Below, in pieces: positions 53,687 through 62,025 of a DNA stretch of 64,000 nucleotides; positions within the stretch are counted from its first letter, which is position 1; each line of letters starts with the position of its first letter. A model generated the notes under the pieces. That model searched no databases. It saw nothing but the letters and a program-made list of their open reading frames with translations, and was not told the origin of the DNA. The stretch lies in assembly GCF_001571225.1 (NCBI RefSeq), contig NZ_BCTJ01000001.1:480876-544875 (forward strand). Reading direction: 5' to 3'. The position numbers and the translations under genes are program-made. This stretch comes from Hydrogenophaga palleronii NBRC 102513 (GTDB taxonomy: Bacteria > Pseudomonadota > Gammaproteobacteria > Burkholderiales > Burkholderiaceae_C).

Positions 53687-56122
53687 TCAGGCACGCAGCC
53701 GTCCGGCCACGCGTTGCTGCAAGGCTTCGACCGCGGCCTTCACCGTCGCATCGATATCCTCTTCGGTCAGTGTAGCGTCGTCGCGGTTGAGCACGAGGCG
53801 CACAGCCAGACTTTTTTCGTCGGCGGCCAGAGCACCGGCAGGCAACGTGTCGGCGGCTTGCGCCTTCTTCGGGCGGTACACATCGAACAGCACCACGTCG
53901 CGCAACCAGGGATTGGCCGGTGCACGGATCGCCTCCACCACCGCTGCATGGGTCACCGATTCCTTGACCACGATGGCAAGGTCACGCTCGACCGCCTGGT
54001 GGCGGCTGACGGTCTGGTAGGCCGGCACCGTGCGGTCGAGCACGGCGTCGAGCTCCAGCTCGAACAGCACTGGCGCCTGGGCCAGGTCGTGGCTCTGCCG
54101 CCAGCGGGGATGCAACTCGCCCACATGACCGATGCAACGCCCGTTCAACCACACCGCTGCGCAACGTCCTGGGTGCATTGCCGGGTGTTCCGCCACCTTG
54201 AACTCCGGCCGATGTGGCGCCAGCAGCGCCTGCACGTCGCCCTTGAGGTCAAAGAAATCGACTGATCGCTCGCTCTCACCCCACTGCAGGGTGTTCACCG
54301 AACCGTAGGCCAGACCGGCCACTCGCATCGGCTGGTGGAACCCGGCCACGGTGGTATCGCTGTCTTGCACGGCCGCGTCCTTGAAGAACACACGGCCCAC
54401 CTCGAACAGGCGCACGCGCTCGGCGCGCCGGTCCAGGTTGAACTTCAGCACAGCCACCAGGCTGCCCAGCAAGGACGAGCGCATCACGCTCATCTGGCTG
54501 GCAATCGGGTTGAGCAGGCGGATCGGGTCGGCATTGCCGGCAAGCTCATGCTCCCAGCGCTCTTCCACAAAACTGAAATTGATCGTTTCCTGGTATCCCA
54601 GGCGCGCCAGATCGCGCCGCACCGCGAACGGCCCACGGCGCGCTTCGGTGCGGATCTTGGCGGTGATGGGCGCCAGCGGCGGCGTGTCCGGCAAGTGGTC
54701 ATAGCCAATCAGGCGCGCGACTTCCTCGATCAGGTCCTCTTCGATCTGCAGGTCAAAGCGGTATGCCGGCGGCGCCACCGTGAGCACACCGTCAGCCTCC
54801 GTCACATCCAAGCCCAGGCGGCGCAGGGCACCCGCGCACTGCGCCTGCGTGAGCGGCATGCCGATGACCTTGATGGCCCGCGCCACGCGCAGGCTGACCG
54901 GCTTGGCCATCGGCAGGTTGACGACCTGGTCGTCCAGCTCGGCCACCTGGCCACCACACACCTCCAGCACCAGTTGCGTGATGCGCTCCACGTGTTCGCG
55001 CGTGGTCGACGGGTCGACACCGCGCTCGAAACGGTGGCCGGCGTCGGTGGAGAAATTGAAACGGCGCGAGCGGCCGGCGATGGCCTTGGGCCACCAGAAG
55101 GCCGCTTCGATGTAGATGTTCTGCGTGTCGTCCGACACCGCGGTGGCGTCGCCACCCATGATGCCAGCCAGCGACTCGACGTTCTGGTCGTCGGCGATCA
55201 CGCCCACTTGCGCGTCCACTTCGATGGTGTTGCCGTTCAGCAGCTTGAGCGTCTCGCCCGCGCGGCCCCAGCGCACCTGCAGACCGCCGTGGATCTTGTC
55301 GAGGTCAAAGATATGGGACGGACGACCCAGCTCGAACATCACGTAGTTGGAGATGTCCACCAGGGGCGACACGCTGCGTTGGCCACAACGCGCGAGCCGC
55401 TCGACCATCCAGGCAGGGGTAGTGGCGCGCGTGTTGACGCCGCGCACGATGCGGCCGGTGAAACGACCACACAGGTCGCTGGCCTGCACCTGCACCGGCA
55501 GGCGATCCCTGAGCGTCGCTGCCACGGCCGGGAACGACGGCTCGATCAGCGGGGCACCGGTGAGCGCCGAAAGCTCACGCGCAATGCCGTACACGCTCAG
55601 GCAGTGCGCCAGATTGGGCGTGAGCTTGAGCGTGAACAACATGTCGTCCAGCGCCAGCTGCTCGCGGATGTCGCGCCCCACCGGCGCGTCCTCGGGCAAC
55701 TCAAGCAGGCCACCATGGTCTTCAGACAGTTTGAGTTCGCGCGCCGAGCACAACATGCCCTGGCTCTCCACGCCGCGCAGCTTGCCAAGCTTGATGAGGA
55801 AAGGCTTGCCGTCTTCGCCCGGAGGCAACTCGGCCCCCACCAGAGCGCAAGGCACCTTGATGCCCACGCGGGCATTGGGCGCGCCGCACACGATGTTGAG
55901 CGGCGTGCCCTGCCCGACATCCACCTGGCAAATGCGCAGGCGGTCGGCGTTCGGGTGCTGCTCGGCCGCGACGATGGCGCCCACCACGATCTTGGTGAAC
56001 GGCGGTGCCACGGGCTCCAGCTCTTCCACCTCGAGCCCGGCCATGGTCAAGGTATCGGCCAGTTGCTGGCTGGTCAGGGGTGGGTTGCAGAAGGCGCGCA
56101 GCCAGGATTCGGGAAATTGCAT
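53687..56122 (-). CDS. pheT: Phenylalanyl-tRNA synthetase beta chain
   Basis: The 811-residue beta subunit, including editing. It has the tRNA-binding domain at the N-terminus (KIVVGAIVAAEQHPNADRLRICQVDVG), B3/B4 editing domain (residues about 210-390), B5 domain, the catalytic-like core and the C-terminal FDX-ACB domain that binds the tRNA anticodon (SRHQAVERDLAIVV ... VRLVLNRDDATLTEEDID). It is 9 bases after pheS. Confidence 0.97.
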   Translation of the reverse strand: MQFPESWLRAFCNPPLTSQQLADTLTMAGLEVEELEPVAPPFTKIVVGAIVAAEQHPNADRLRICQVDVGQGTPLNIVCGAPNARVGIKVPCALVGAELPPGEDGKPFLIKLGKLRGVESQGMLCSARELKLSEDHGGLLELPEDAPVGRDIREQLALDDMLFTLKLTPNLAHCLSVYGIARELSALTGAPLIEPSFPAVAATLRDRLPVQVQASDLCGRFTGRIVRGVNTRATTPAWMVERLARCGQRSVSPLVDISNYVMFELGRPSHIFDLDKIHGGLQVRWGRAGETLKLLNGNTIEVDAQVGVIADDQNVESLAGIMGGDATAVSDDTQNIYIEAAFWWPKAIAGRSRRFNFSTDAGHRFERGVDPSTTREHVERITQLVLEVCGGQVAELDDQVVNLPMAKPVSLRVARAIKVIGMPLTQAQCAGALRRLGLDVTEADGVLTVAPPAYRFDLQIEEDLIEEVARLIGYDHLPDTPPLAPITAKIRTEARRGPFAVRRDLARLGYQETINFSFVEERWEHELAGNADPIRLLNPIASQMSVMRSSLLGSLVAVLKFNLDRRAERVRLFEVGRVFFKDAAVQDSDTTVAGFHQPMRVAGLAYGSVNTLQWGESERSVDFFDLKGDVQALLAPHRPEFKVAEHPAMHPGRCAAVWLNGRCIGHVGELHPRWRQSHDLAQAPVLFELELDAVLDRTVPAYQTVSRHQAVERDLAIVVKESVTHAAVVEAIRAPANPWLRDVVLFDVYRPKKAQAADTLPAGALAADEKSLAVRLVLNRDDATLTEEDIDATVKAAVEALQQRVAGRLRA

Positions 56123-56131
56123 GTCGTGGCC

Positions 56132-57184
56132 TCAGCGGAACTGGGCGAGAAAACGGACGTCACCGTCGAAGAACAGACGCAGGTCATTGACCCCGTAACG
56201 CAGCATGGTCAGCCGGTCCGGCCCCATGCCGAACGCGAAGCCGATGTAGCGCTCGGGGTCCAGCCCCATGTTGCGCACCACGTTCGGGTGCACCTGACCG
56301 GAGCCCGCCACCTCCAGCCAGCGGCCGGCCAACGGGCCCTGCTGGAACTGAATGTCGATTTCGGCGCTCGGTTCGGTGAACGGAAAGAAGCTGGGGCGGA
56401 AGCGCAGCACCAAGTCGTCAGACTCGAAGAAGGTGCGGCAGAAATCGTTGAAGACGTGCTTGAGGTCTTTGAAGCTGACGTTCTCGCCCACCCACAGGCC
56501 CTCGCACTGGTGGAACATGGGCGAGTGCGTGGCATCGCTGTCCACCCGGTAGGTGCGGCCGGGGGCGATGACACGAATTTCGGGCATGGAGCGGCCAGCA
56601 TCCAGATCGGCACGGTGGCGCTTGACATGCTGCACTGCATGCCGTATCTGCATCGGGCTGGTGTGCGTGCGCAGCAGGTTGGGCGCCTTGTCACTGCCTC
56701 CTTCCACATAGAAGGTGTCATGCATCGAACGCGCGGGATGGTCTTCGGGCGTGTTGAGCGCGGTGAAGTTGAACCAGTCGGACTCGATCTCGGGACCGTC
56801 GGCGACCTCAAAGCCCATGGAGCCGAAGATCGCTTCGATGCGCTCCAACGTCAGGCTCACCGGGTGCAGGCCACCTTGACCACGTTGGCGGCCGGGCAGG
56901 CTCACATCGAGCGCCTCGGCTTTGAGCTGGGCCTGCAACTCGGCGTCGGCCAGGGCCTGGCGCCGCTCCGTCAGTGCCGCCTCGATGGCTTGCTTGGCCT
57001 GGTTGATGGCCGCACCGCGGGATTTCTTCTCGTCCACCGACAGGGCGCCCAGGCCCTTCATCAGTTCGGTGATGCGCCCCGATTTGCCGAGGTACTGCGC
57101 CTTGGCATTCTCCAGATCGGCCGGCGTGGCGGCTTGCGCAAAGCCTGCGCGGGCGCCGTCGACCAGTGCGTCCAACTCATTCAT
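56132..57184 (-). CDS. pheS: Phenylalanyl-tRNA synthetase alpha chain
   Basis: Catalytic class II subunit, 350 residues. An N-terminal coiled coil (about 1-85) precedes the catalytic domain: motif 1 region [45 protein letters not shown], motif 2 [26 protein letters not shown] and motif 3 [20 protein letters not shown] at 57184 ([11 protein letters not shown]) was chosen. It is separated from rplT by two strong hairpins. Confidence 0.97.
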   Translation of the reverse strand: MNELDALVDGARAGFAQAATPADLENAKAQYLGKSGRITELMKGLGALSVDEKKSRGAAINQAKQAIEAALTERRQALADAELQAQLKAEALDVSLPGRQRGQGGLHPVSLTLERIEAIFGSMGFEVADGPEIESDWFNFTALNTPEDHPARSMHDTFYVEGGSDKAPNLLRTHTSPMQIRHAVQHVKRHRADLDAGRSMPEIRVIAPGRTYRVDSDATHSPMFHQCEGLWVGENVSFKDLKHVFNDFCRTFFESDDLVLRFRPSFFPFTEPSAEIDIQFQQGPLAGRWLEVAGSGQVHPNVVRNMGLDPERYIGFAFGMGPDRLTMLRYGVNDLRLFFDGDVRFLAQFR

Positions 57185-57207
57185 GTGTGTGCTTGACTCG
57201 ATGGGAA

Positions 57208-57259
57208 ACAAAAAAGGGGCTGAAGCCAGCGGGGGAACCCCTCAAGCCTCAACCCCTTT
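57208..57259 (-). terminator. Terminator or attenuator in front of pheS
   Basis: On the minus strand AAAGGGGTTGAGGC pairs with GCTTCAGCCCCTTT (57259 to 57213; two G-U pairs), followed by TTTTTTGTTT. It lies 29 bases before the pheS start and so must end part of the upstream transcription. No Phe-rich leader peptide was found. Confidence 0.8.
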
Positions 57260-57267
57260 GAGCGACC

Positions 57268-57303
57268 GGGGGCGCGCCACCGTGAAGCGGCGGCGCGCGT
57301 CCC
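57268..57303 (-). promoter_or_regulatory. GC-rich hairpin between rplT and the pheS terminator
   Basis: GCGCGCC and GGCGCGC-type arms with CACCG/CGGCG inside, closed by GGG/CCC ends, form a long GC-only stem 9 bases upstream of the terminator. It could protect the rplT mRNA end or compete with the terminator. Confidence 0.5.
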
Positions 57304-57312
57304 TGCCGTGAA

Positions 57313-57672
57313 TCAAGCGGCCAGCTTGGCTTTGACTTGCTCCACGATGCTGCCAAAGGCAGCCGGGTCGTTCACGGCCAGATCGGCCAAGACCTTGCGG
57401 TCGATTTCGATCGAAGCCTTCTTCAGACCGTTGGCGAACTGGCTGTACGTCAGGCCGCATGCGCGAGCACCGGCGTTGATACGGGCAATCCACAACTGAC
57501 GGAAGACGCGCTTCTTGGTACGGCGGTCACGGTAGGCATATTGCCCTGCCTTCATCACCGCCTGTTTGGCGATGCGGAAGACGTTACCGCGGCGGCCGCG
57601 GAAACCTTTGGCCAGAGCCAGAACTTTTTTGTGTCGGGCGCGAGCCGTTACACCACGTTTGACGCGAGGCAT
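57313..57672 (-). CDS. rplT: 50S ribosomal protein L20
   Basis: A 119-residue protein essential for early 50S assembly. [38 protein letters not shown] at the start and the [21 protein letters not shown] block are standard. In E. coli, L20 also represses the rpmI-rplT mRNA. It lies 25 bases after rpmI. Confidence 0.98.
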   Translation of the reverse strand: MPRVKRGVTARARHKKVLALAKGFRGRRGNVFRIAKQAVMKAGQYAYRDRRTKKRVFRQLWIARINAGARACGLTYSQFANGLKKASIEIDRKVLADLAVNDPAAFGSIVEQVKAKLAA

Positions 57673-57697
57673 GTGTGTTCTCCTTGTTCGTCGTTGA

Positions 57698-57901
57698 TCA
57701 AATGCCCTGGCCGGGCAGCATCTGTGCCATGTGACCCATGTTGGTCTCATGCACGGTGACTGCTCCACGCAGGTGGCGCTTGTTCTTGGTGGTCTTCTTG
57801 GTCAAGATGTGACGCTTGAAGGCTTGACCGCGCTTGACGGTGCCACCGGGACGAACGCGAAAACGCTTTTTCGCGCTGCTCTTGGTCTTCATTTTGGGCA
57901 T
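57698..57901 (-). CDS. rpmI: 50S ribosomal protein L35
   Basis: A 67-residue ribosomal protein: [20 protein letters not shown] opens it and [18 protein letters not shown] is the basic core. ATG at 57901 is favoured over ATG at 57907 because GGAG lies 7 bases before it but only one base before the latter. A 184-base leader precedes it. Confidence 0.97.
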   Translation of the reverse strand: MPKMKTKSSAKKRFRVRPGGTVKRGQAFKRHILTKKTTKNKRHLRGAVTVHETNMGHMAQMLPGQGI

Positions 57902-58085
57902 CTTCATGCTCCTTTTGATTTGTGCTCGTGAGGCGCCGCGAACCTTCCGCGGACTTGTTGGCCCCGAGCCACTTTTATGGACAGCCTTTCGGCTCTCCGA
58001 TTCGGCGTCCGGCTTTTCAGCCAGCGCCTCGAACCGGCAGGAGACTACCCCGCCCGTTCAATCCTGTTTCTGTTGCCAGCCGCCC
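57902..58085 (-). promoter_or_regulatory. Structured leader of rpmI-rplT, candidate L20 control region
   Basis: The gap between infC and rpmI contains three hairpins: GGCGCTGGCT/AGCCGGACGCC with a GAAA loop (58004-58028), AGCC-GAAA-GGCT (57983-57994) and CCGCG/CGCGG (57936-57952). In E. coli the same gap carries the L20 repression site. The match here is by position and structure only. Confidence 0.45.
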
Positions 58086-58694
58086 TCAGGCTGCTGGCTG
58101 GCTCGCCGCCGGTGCTGCTGCCTCAGCGGGCTTCGCAGCACCACCAGGCTTCTTGCGGCCGGGCGCGATCATCATGATCATCTGGCGCCCTTCGAGCTTG
58201 GGGAACTGCTCCACCACGATCGAATCGGCCAACTCATCGCGAATGCGGTTCAACAAGGCCAGCCCCAGATCCTGGTGGGTGATTTCACGGCCGCGGAACC
58301 GCAGCGTGATCTTGCACTTGTCACCATCGTCCAGAAAGCGCCGGATGTTGCGCATCTTGATGTTGTAGTCGCCGTCGTCCGTACCGGGCCGGAACTTGAT
58401 TTCCTTGATCTCGATGACCGTCTGCTTGGCCTTGGCTTCCGCCGCCTTCTTCTGCTCCTGGTACTTGAACTTGCCGTAGTCCATCAGGCGACATACAGGA
58501 GGGACCGCGGTGGCCGCGATTTCGACCAAGTCCACATCCAGCTCACCGGCCATTCGCAGCGCCTCTTGCAGACTGACGATGCCCAATGGCTCGTTTTCAG
58601 GTCCATTGAGGCGGACCTCGGGGGCCATGATTTCCCGGTTCAGTCTGTGCGCGCGCTCTTCACGTTGGCGGCGGTCGCGAAAGTTGGTAGCTAT
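58086..58694 (-). CDS. infC: Translation initiation factor IF-3
   Basis: IF-3 prevents premature subunit joining and checks start codons. With an ATA start at 58692-58694 the protein has 202 residues and begins (M)[21 protein letters not shown], the family start. AAAGGA lies just upstream. The first ATG (58628) would lose these conserved residues. The N-domain ([23 protein letters not shown]), linker ([11 protein letters not shown]) and C-domain ([11 protein letters not shown]) are present, with an Ala-rich tail. A rare start codon for infC is known from E. coli (ATT), where IF-3 represses itself by rejecting it. Confidence 0.95.
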   Translation of the reverse strand: MATNFRDRRQREERAHRLNREIMAPEVRLNGPENEPLGIVSLQEALRMAGELDVDLVEIAATAVPPVCRLMDYGKFKYQEQKKAAEAKAKQTVIEIKEIKFRPGTDDGDYNIKMRNIRRFLDDGDKCKITLRFRGREITHQDLGLALLNRIRDELADSIVVEQFPKLEGRQMIMMIAPGRKKPGGAAKPAEAAAPAASQPAA

Positions 58695-58728
58695 GGTGAG
58701 TTCCTTTGTGTGGGCTGATCAAGCGGAA

Positions 58729-58748
58729 TGGCGGCCAACCGGCCGCCA
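58729..58748 (-). promoter_or_regulatory. Hairpin in the thrS-infC gap
   Basis: TGGCGGCC (58729-58736) and GGCCGCCA (58741-58748) with a 4-base loop. ATTCC follows on the minus strand. It may tune read-through from thrS into infC. Confidence 0.5.
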
Positions 58749-58801
58749 CCATGCACACGAGGGCGTCACGGCAGCGGGAGCCTCAACCGAAATGTTTGAA
58801 A

Positions 58802-60709
58802 TCAAACCCTGGATGAAACGTCTGCCGCAATCAGTTTGGAAAAGGCTTCCAGCGGCATGACACCGAGGTCTTTATTCCCTCGAGCCCGCACAGCCACAGC
58901 GCCAGCTTCTTTCTCTTTGTCGCCCACGACAAGGATAAAAGGCAGCTTTTGCAACGCGTGCTCCCGTATTTTATACGTAATTTTTTCGTTGCGCAGATCA
59001 GTTATGACCCTAAGCCCTTGATTCTGCAGAGAATTCGCTATTTCACGACAGCGATCGGCCTGGGCATCGGTGATATTGAGCACCGCAACCTGCACCGGAG
59101 ACAGCCAGGTCGGGAGCGCGCCGGCGTGCTGCTCGATCAGAATGCCGATGAAACGCTCCAGGCTTCCGACGATGGCCCGGTGCAACATGATCGGTCGGTG
59201 GCGCGCGCCATCCTCGCCCACAAACTCCGCATCCAGCCGCTCCGGCATGTTCGGATCGACCTGGATCGTGCCGCATTGCCAGGGGCGGCCCAGCGCATCC
59301 TTCAAGGTGTATTCGATCTTGGGACCATAGAAGGCGCCCTCGCCCGGCAGGTACTCGAATTCGCAACCCGAAGCGCGCAGTCCCTCGGCCAGCGCTTGCT
59401 CGGCGCGGTCCCAGCCTTCTTCCGAGCCGATGCGCTTTTCCGGCCGCGTGGACAGCTTGTAGATGATGTTCTCGAAACCAAAGTCTTTGTAGACCTTCTG
59501 CAGCAGGGTCGTGAAAGCCACCACTTCGGACTGGATCTGGTCCTCAGTACAGAAGATGTGGCCGTCGTCCTGCGTGAAGGCGCGCACGCGCATGATGCCG
59601 TGCAGACCGCCCGACGGTTCGTTGCGGTGGCACTGGCCGAACTCCCCGAAACGCAGCGGCAGGTCGCGGTAGCTCTTGATGCCCTGATTGAAAATCAGGA
59701 TGTGGCCCGGGCAGTTCATCGGCTTGAGCGCGTAATCACGCTTTTCCGATTCGGTGACGAACATGTTCTCGCGGTATTTGTCCCAGTGGCCGGTCTTCTC
59801 CCACAGGCCCTTGTCGAGGATCTGCGGACCCTTGACCTCCTGATAGCCGTTGTCCCGGTACACGCGTCGCATGTACTGCTCCACTTCCTGCCACACCGTC
59901 CAGCCCTTGGGATGCCAGAACACGGTGCCGGGCGAGTGCTCGTCGATGTGGAACAGATCGAGCTCGCGGCCGAGCTTGCGGTGGTCGCGCTTCTCCGCCT
60001 CCTCCAGCATGGTGAGGTATTGCTGCAGCTCGTCCTTGGTGGCCCATGCCGTGCCGTAAATGCGCTGCAGCATCTCGTTGCGATGGTCGCCACGCCAATA
60101 GGCGCCGGCCACCTTCATCAGCTTGAAGTGTTTGAGCTTGCCCGTGCTGGGCACGTGCGGGCCGCGGCAGAGGTCTTCGAACGCGCCTTCCCGGTACAAC
60201 GACACGTCCTCGTTGCTCGGAATGCTGGCAATGATCTCGGCCTTGTAATGCTCGCCCAGGCTTTTGAAATACGCCACAGCTTCATCGCGGGGCAGCACAC
60301 GGCGCACCACTGGCTCGTCTTTTGCGGCCAGGGCGGTCATGCGCTTTTCAATTGCCGCCAGGTCTTCCGGGGTGAAGGGGCGCTTGTACGAGAAGTCGTA
60401 GAAGAAGCCGTGCTCGATCACCGGCCCGATGGTCACCTGTGCATCAGGGAACAACTCTTTCACCGCATAGGCCAGCAAGTGGGCGGTCGAGTGGCGGATC
60501 ACCTCCAGGCCGTCGGCGTCCTTGGCGGTGACGATCGACAACGGGCTGTCCTGCGTGATCAGGAAACTGGTGTCGACCACCTTGTCGCCGATCTTGCCGG
60601 CCAATGCGGCCTTGGCCAGGCCACTGCCGATGGAGGCAGCCACCTCGCCAACCGTCACCGGGCCGGGGTATTCACGTTGGGAACCGTCGGGGAGCGTGAT
60701 GTGCAACAT
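58802..60709 (-). CDS. thrS: Threonyl-tRNA synthetase
   Basis: Class II synthetase, 635 residues. The TGS domain (1-60) is followed by the editing domain with [15 protein letters not shown] and [12 protein letters not shown]. The catalytic domain has the zinc Cys in [10 protein letters not shown] and motif 2 around [30 protein letters not shown]. The C-terminal anticodon domain ends at [16 protein letters not shown] at 60709 ([11 protein letters not shown]) was chosen. It is preceded by a leader peptide and terminator that form a probable threonine attenuator. Confidence 0.97.
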   Translation of the reverse strand: MLHITLPDGSQREYPGPVTVGEVAASIGSGLAKAALAGKIGDKVVDTSFLITQDSPLSIVTAKDADGLEVIRHSTAHLLAYAVKELFPDAQVTIGPVIEHGFFYDFSYKRPFTPEDLAAIEKRMTALAAKDEPVVRRVLPRDEAVAYFKSLGEHYKAEIIASIPSNEDVSLYREGAFEDLCRGPHVPSTGKLKHFKLMKVAGAYWRGDHRNEMLQRIYGTAWATKDELQQYLTMLEEAEKRDHRKLGRELDLFHIDEHSPGTVFWHPKGWTVWQEVEQYMRRVYRDNGYQEVKGPQILDKGLWEKTGHWDKYRENMFVTESEKRDYALKPMNCPGHILIFNQGIKSYRDLPLRFGEFGQCHRNEPSGGLHGIMRVRAFTQDDGHIFCTEDQIQSEVVAFTTLLQKVYKDFGFENIIYKLSTRPEKRIGSEEGWDRAEQALAEGLRASGCEFEYLPGEGAFYGPKIEYTLKDALGRPWQCGTIQVDPNMPERLDAEFVGEDGARHRPIMLHRAIVGSLERFIGILIEQHAGALPTWLSPVQVAVLNITDAQADRCREIANSLQNQGLRVITDLRNEKITYKIREHALQKLPFILVVGDKEKEAGAVAVRARGNKDLGVMPLEAFSKLIAADVSSRV

Positions 60710-60726
60710 GTGGGGATCCAGAAAAC

Positions 60727-60751
60727 AAAAAAGCGCGGCAAGGGCCGCGCT
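60727..60751 (-). terminator. Attenuator terminator of thrS
   Basis: On the minus strand AGCGCGGC (60751 to 60744), loop CCTT, then GCCGCGCT (60739 to 60732) and TTTTTTG. It lies 18 bases upstream of the thrS start codon and 47 bases after the leader peptide stop. Confidence 0.85.
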
Positions 60752-60798
60752 GGTGTGGGTCAAGAAAGTATCAATCGGGCAGGCGCGAACTGCAGGCC

Positions 60799-60840
60799 TC
60801 AGCGGGCCGTGGAAGTGAACTCCATAGTTCGCGGTGTCAT
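60799..60840 (-). CDS. Threonine-rich leader peptide of thrS
   Basis: A 13-codon open frame, [13 protein letters not shown], with Thr at codons 2, 5, 9 and 11, ending in TGA (60799-60801). GAAAGG lies 10 bases before ATG. It is followed by segments that can form 1:2, 2:3 and 3:4 pairings ending in the terminator at 60732-60751. This is the arrangement of ribosome-stalling attenuators such as the thr and his leaders. The peptide has no function of its own in that model. Too short to be sure without comparison among relatives, but the Thr content is striking. Confidence 0.75.
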   Translation of the reverse strand: MTPRTMEFTSTAR

Positions 60841-61237
60841 AACCAGACTGCCTTTCTCGCTCTTGTGATTTCAGTAGAGGCGCGATTTTCCCACAAAAAC
60901 AGCCGCCTCGAAGAATGGCCCCGCCCGGCAGGACTGGTCAGCGCTTTCACGCTGGACGAGCCAACGTGCGCATCCACCATAGAAGCGCACCACCCACCGC
61001 GCCTGAGCTGCCACGTGCAAGAAGGGTGGCGTTCGAATGATGGACTTGGCACGAGCGGCAAAGGGCGCTGGACGTCGAAGAACAGCACTTGAGCAGTACT
61101 GCGCGCAGTTCCACCGAAACCCGATGAGGCGCACTCCTGACTCTCGCCCGCAGCACCTGCGGCCAGATTCCGGGTGACCAAACAGCAGTATCTCGGTCTA
61201 CCATCACGAAACACCGACTCGATGCACAGGAGGCCAG
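60841..61237. other. 397-base gap upstream of the thrS leader
   Basis: It must hold the thrS promoter on the minus strand, but no convincing -35/-10 pair was recognised (TACTGA near 60870 is a weak -10 candidate). The rest, up to the small gene at 61238, has no supported coding region. GC begins to fall here. Confidence 0.5.
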
Positions 61238-61510
61238 ATGAATCGGACCGAGCAGCTACTCGCGGATATCGACTACCTTGAAAAGATCGGTATGACAGTC
61301 GATCAACTTCGGTCACTGCATCATTGGTCCGTTCGTCCTGAAGCAAGCAAACGAGTGACGTTCAGCAGCGTACGAGACTACTTTTCTCCTGGCCAAGAGA
61401 TGAAGTCAAACAATGCCGCATTCGCGGACCGGCTTCATCTGGTTGCAGACCTGCATCAACGTGGAATCGCGGGTCTCGTTGAGTCTGCAATTCAAAGGCA
61501 TCTCCTCTAA
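61238..61510 (+). CDS. Hypothetical protein, 90 residues
   Basis: Not recognised. AGGAGG lies six bases before ATG, the best ribosome-binding site in the area, which supports expression. The protein is mixed charged and helical-looking (EQLLADIDYLEKIGMTVDQLRSL), without membrane segments, signal peptide or cysteine motifs. It is the first of three plus-strand genes in a lower-GC islet. Codon use is less GC-biased than in neighbours, suggesting later arrival. Confidence 0.6.
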   Translation: MNRTEQLLADIDYLEKIGMTVDQLRSLHHWSVRPEASKRVTFSSVRDYFSPGQEMKSNNAAFADRLHLVADLHQRGIAGLVESAIQRHLL

Positions 61511-61530
61511 CGGACCGCCACGCGGACGAT

Positions 61531-61824
61531 ATGCTGCTCAAAACCCGCCCCTGCCCCGCATGCAACGCCGACCACGGGCACACCCGTTGGGCTGTTGCCA
61601 ATAGCTCCTACATGAAGGGGCTGAGGTGTCAGCATTGCAAGGAAGTCTTCTACCAAGCCGGCCTGGGCATGTGGTTCTGGTCGCTCCTTGTACTACCGAC
61701 CACACCTTTCTTCTTCATCCACTGGGGCGTTGGCCTGCTGGCGATGGCCGTGGAAGTCGGGCTTGTCATGCTCTACATCAATCGCAGAAAGCCTCTGATG
61801 ACCGCGCATCGCCGGTATGAGTGA
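61531..61824 (+). CDS. Small zinc-ribbon membrane protein
   Basis: A 97-residue protein of unknown function. The N-terminus has two CxxC knuckles, CPAC (8-11) and CQHC (33-36), about 20 residues apart, forming a probable zinc ribbon. Two hydrophobic segments follow (about 46-64 and 66-82). The layout recalls the small 'cxxc_20_cxxc' family. It starts 20 bases after the previous gene and may be cotranscribed. Confidence 0.65.
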   Translation: MLLKTRPCPACNADHGHTRWAVANSSYMKGLRCQHCKEVFYQAGLGMWFWSLLVLPTTPFFFIHWGVGLLAMAVEVGLVMLYINRRKPLMTAHRRYE

Positions 61825-61848
61825 GGGGCACTGGCTACAGGACTGGAT

Positions 61849-61890
61849 CGGACTTCCTTCGCCTTGATTGAACTGGCGAAGAACAGTCCG
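61849..61890. repeat. Imperfect inverted repeat in the islet
   Basis: CGGACTTCCTTCGCC (61849-61863) and GGCGAAGAACAGTCCG (61875-61890) pair with a small internal loop. It lies 25 bases after the zinc-ribbon gene and could be a terminator without T-run. Confidence 0.4.
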
Positions 61891-62025
61891 AGCATGCAGT
61901 TGGTGCTTGAGCATCTGCGGCACGCGGGACGCCACAACATCAGTCCTCATGAAGGACGTCGATCAGTGCATGCCTACAAGGTGCCGGCGAATACCCGGCC
62001 ATGATTTTTACAAGCCGGAGATTTC

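Noticed and set aside
54335..57196. A 953-codon plus-strand open frame opposite pheT and pheS
   Set aside because: Antisense shadow of two unmistakable synthetase genes; no recognisable domain.
57242..57316. Search for a Phe-rich leader peptide before pheS
   Set aside because: The only short frame (GTG start, VARPRSLKGVEA) has no Phe codon and ends in the terminator stem.
61505..61530. TAACGG after the small gene, resembling the start of an integron attC site
   Set aside because: Only 20 bases separate the two genes, too short for attC, and no complementary GTTRRRY end is present.
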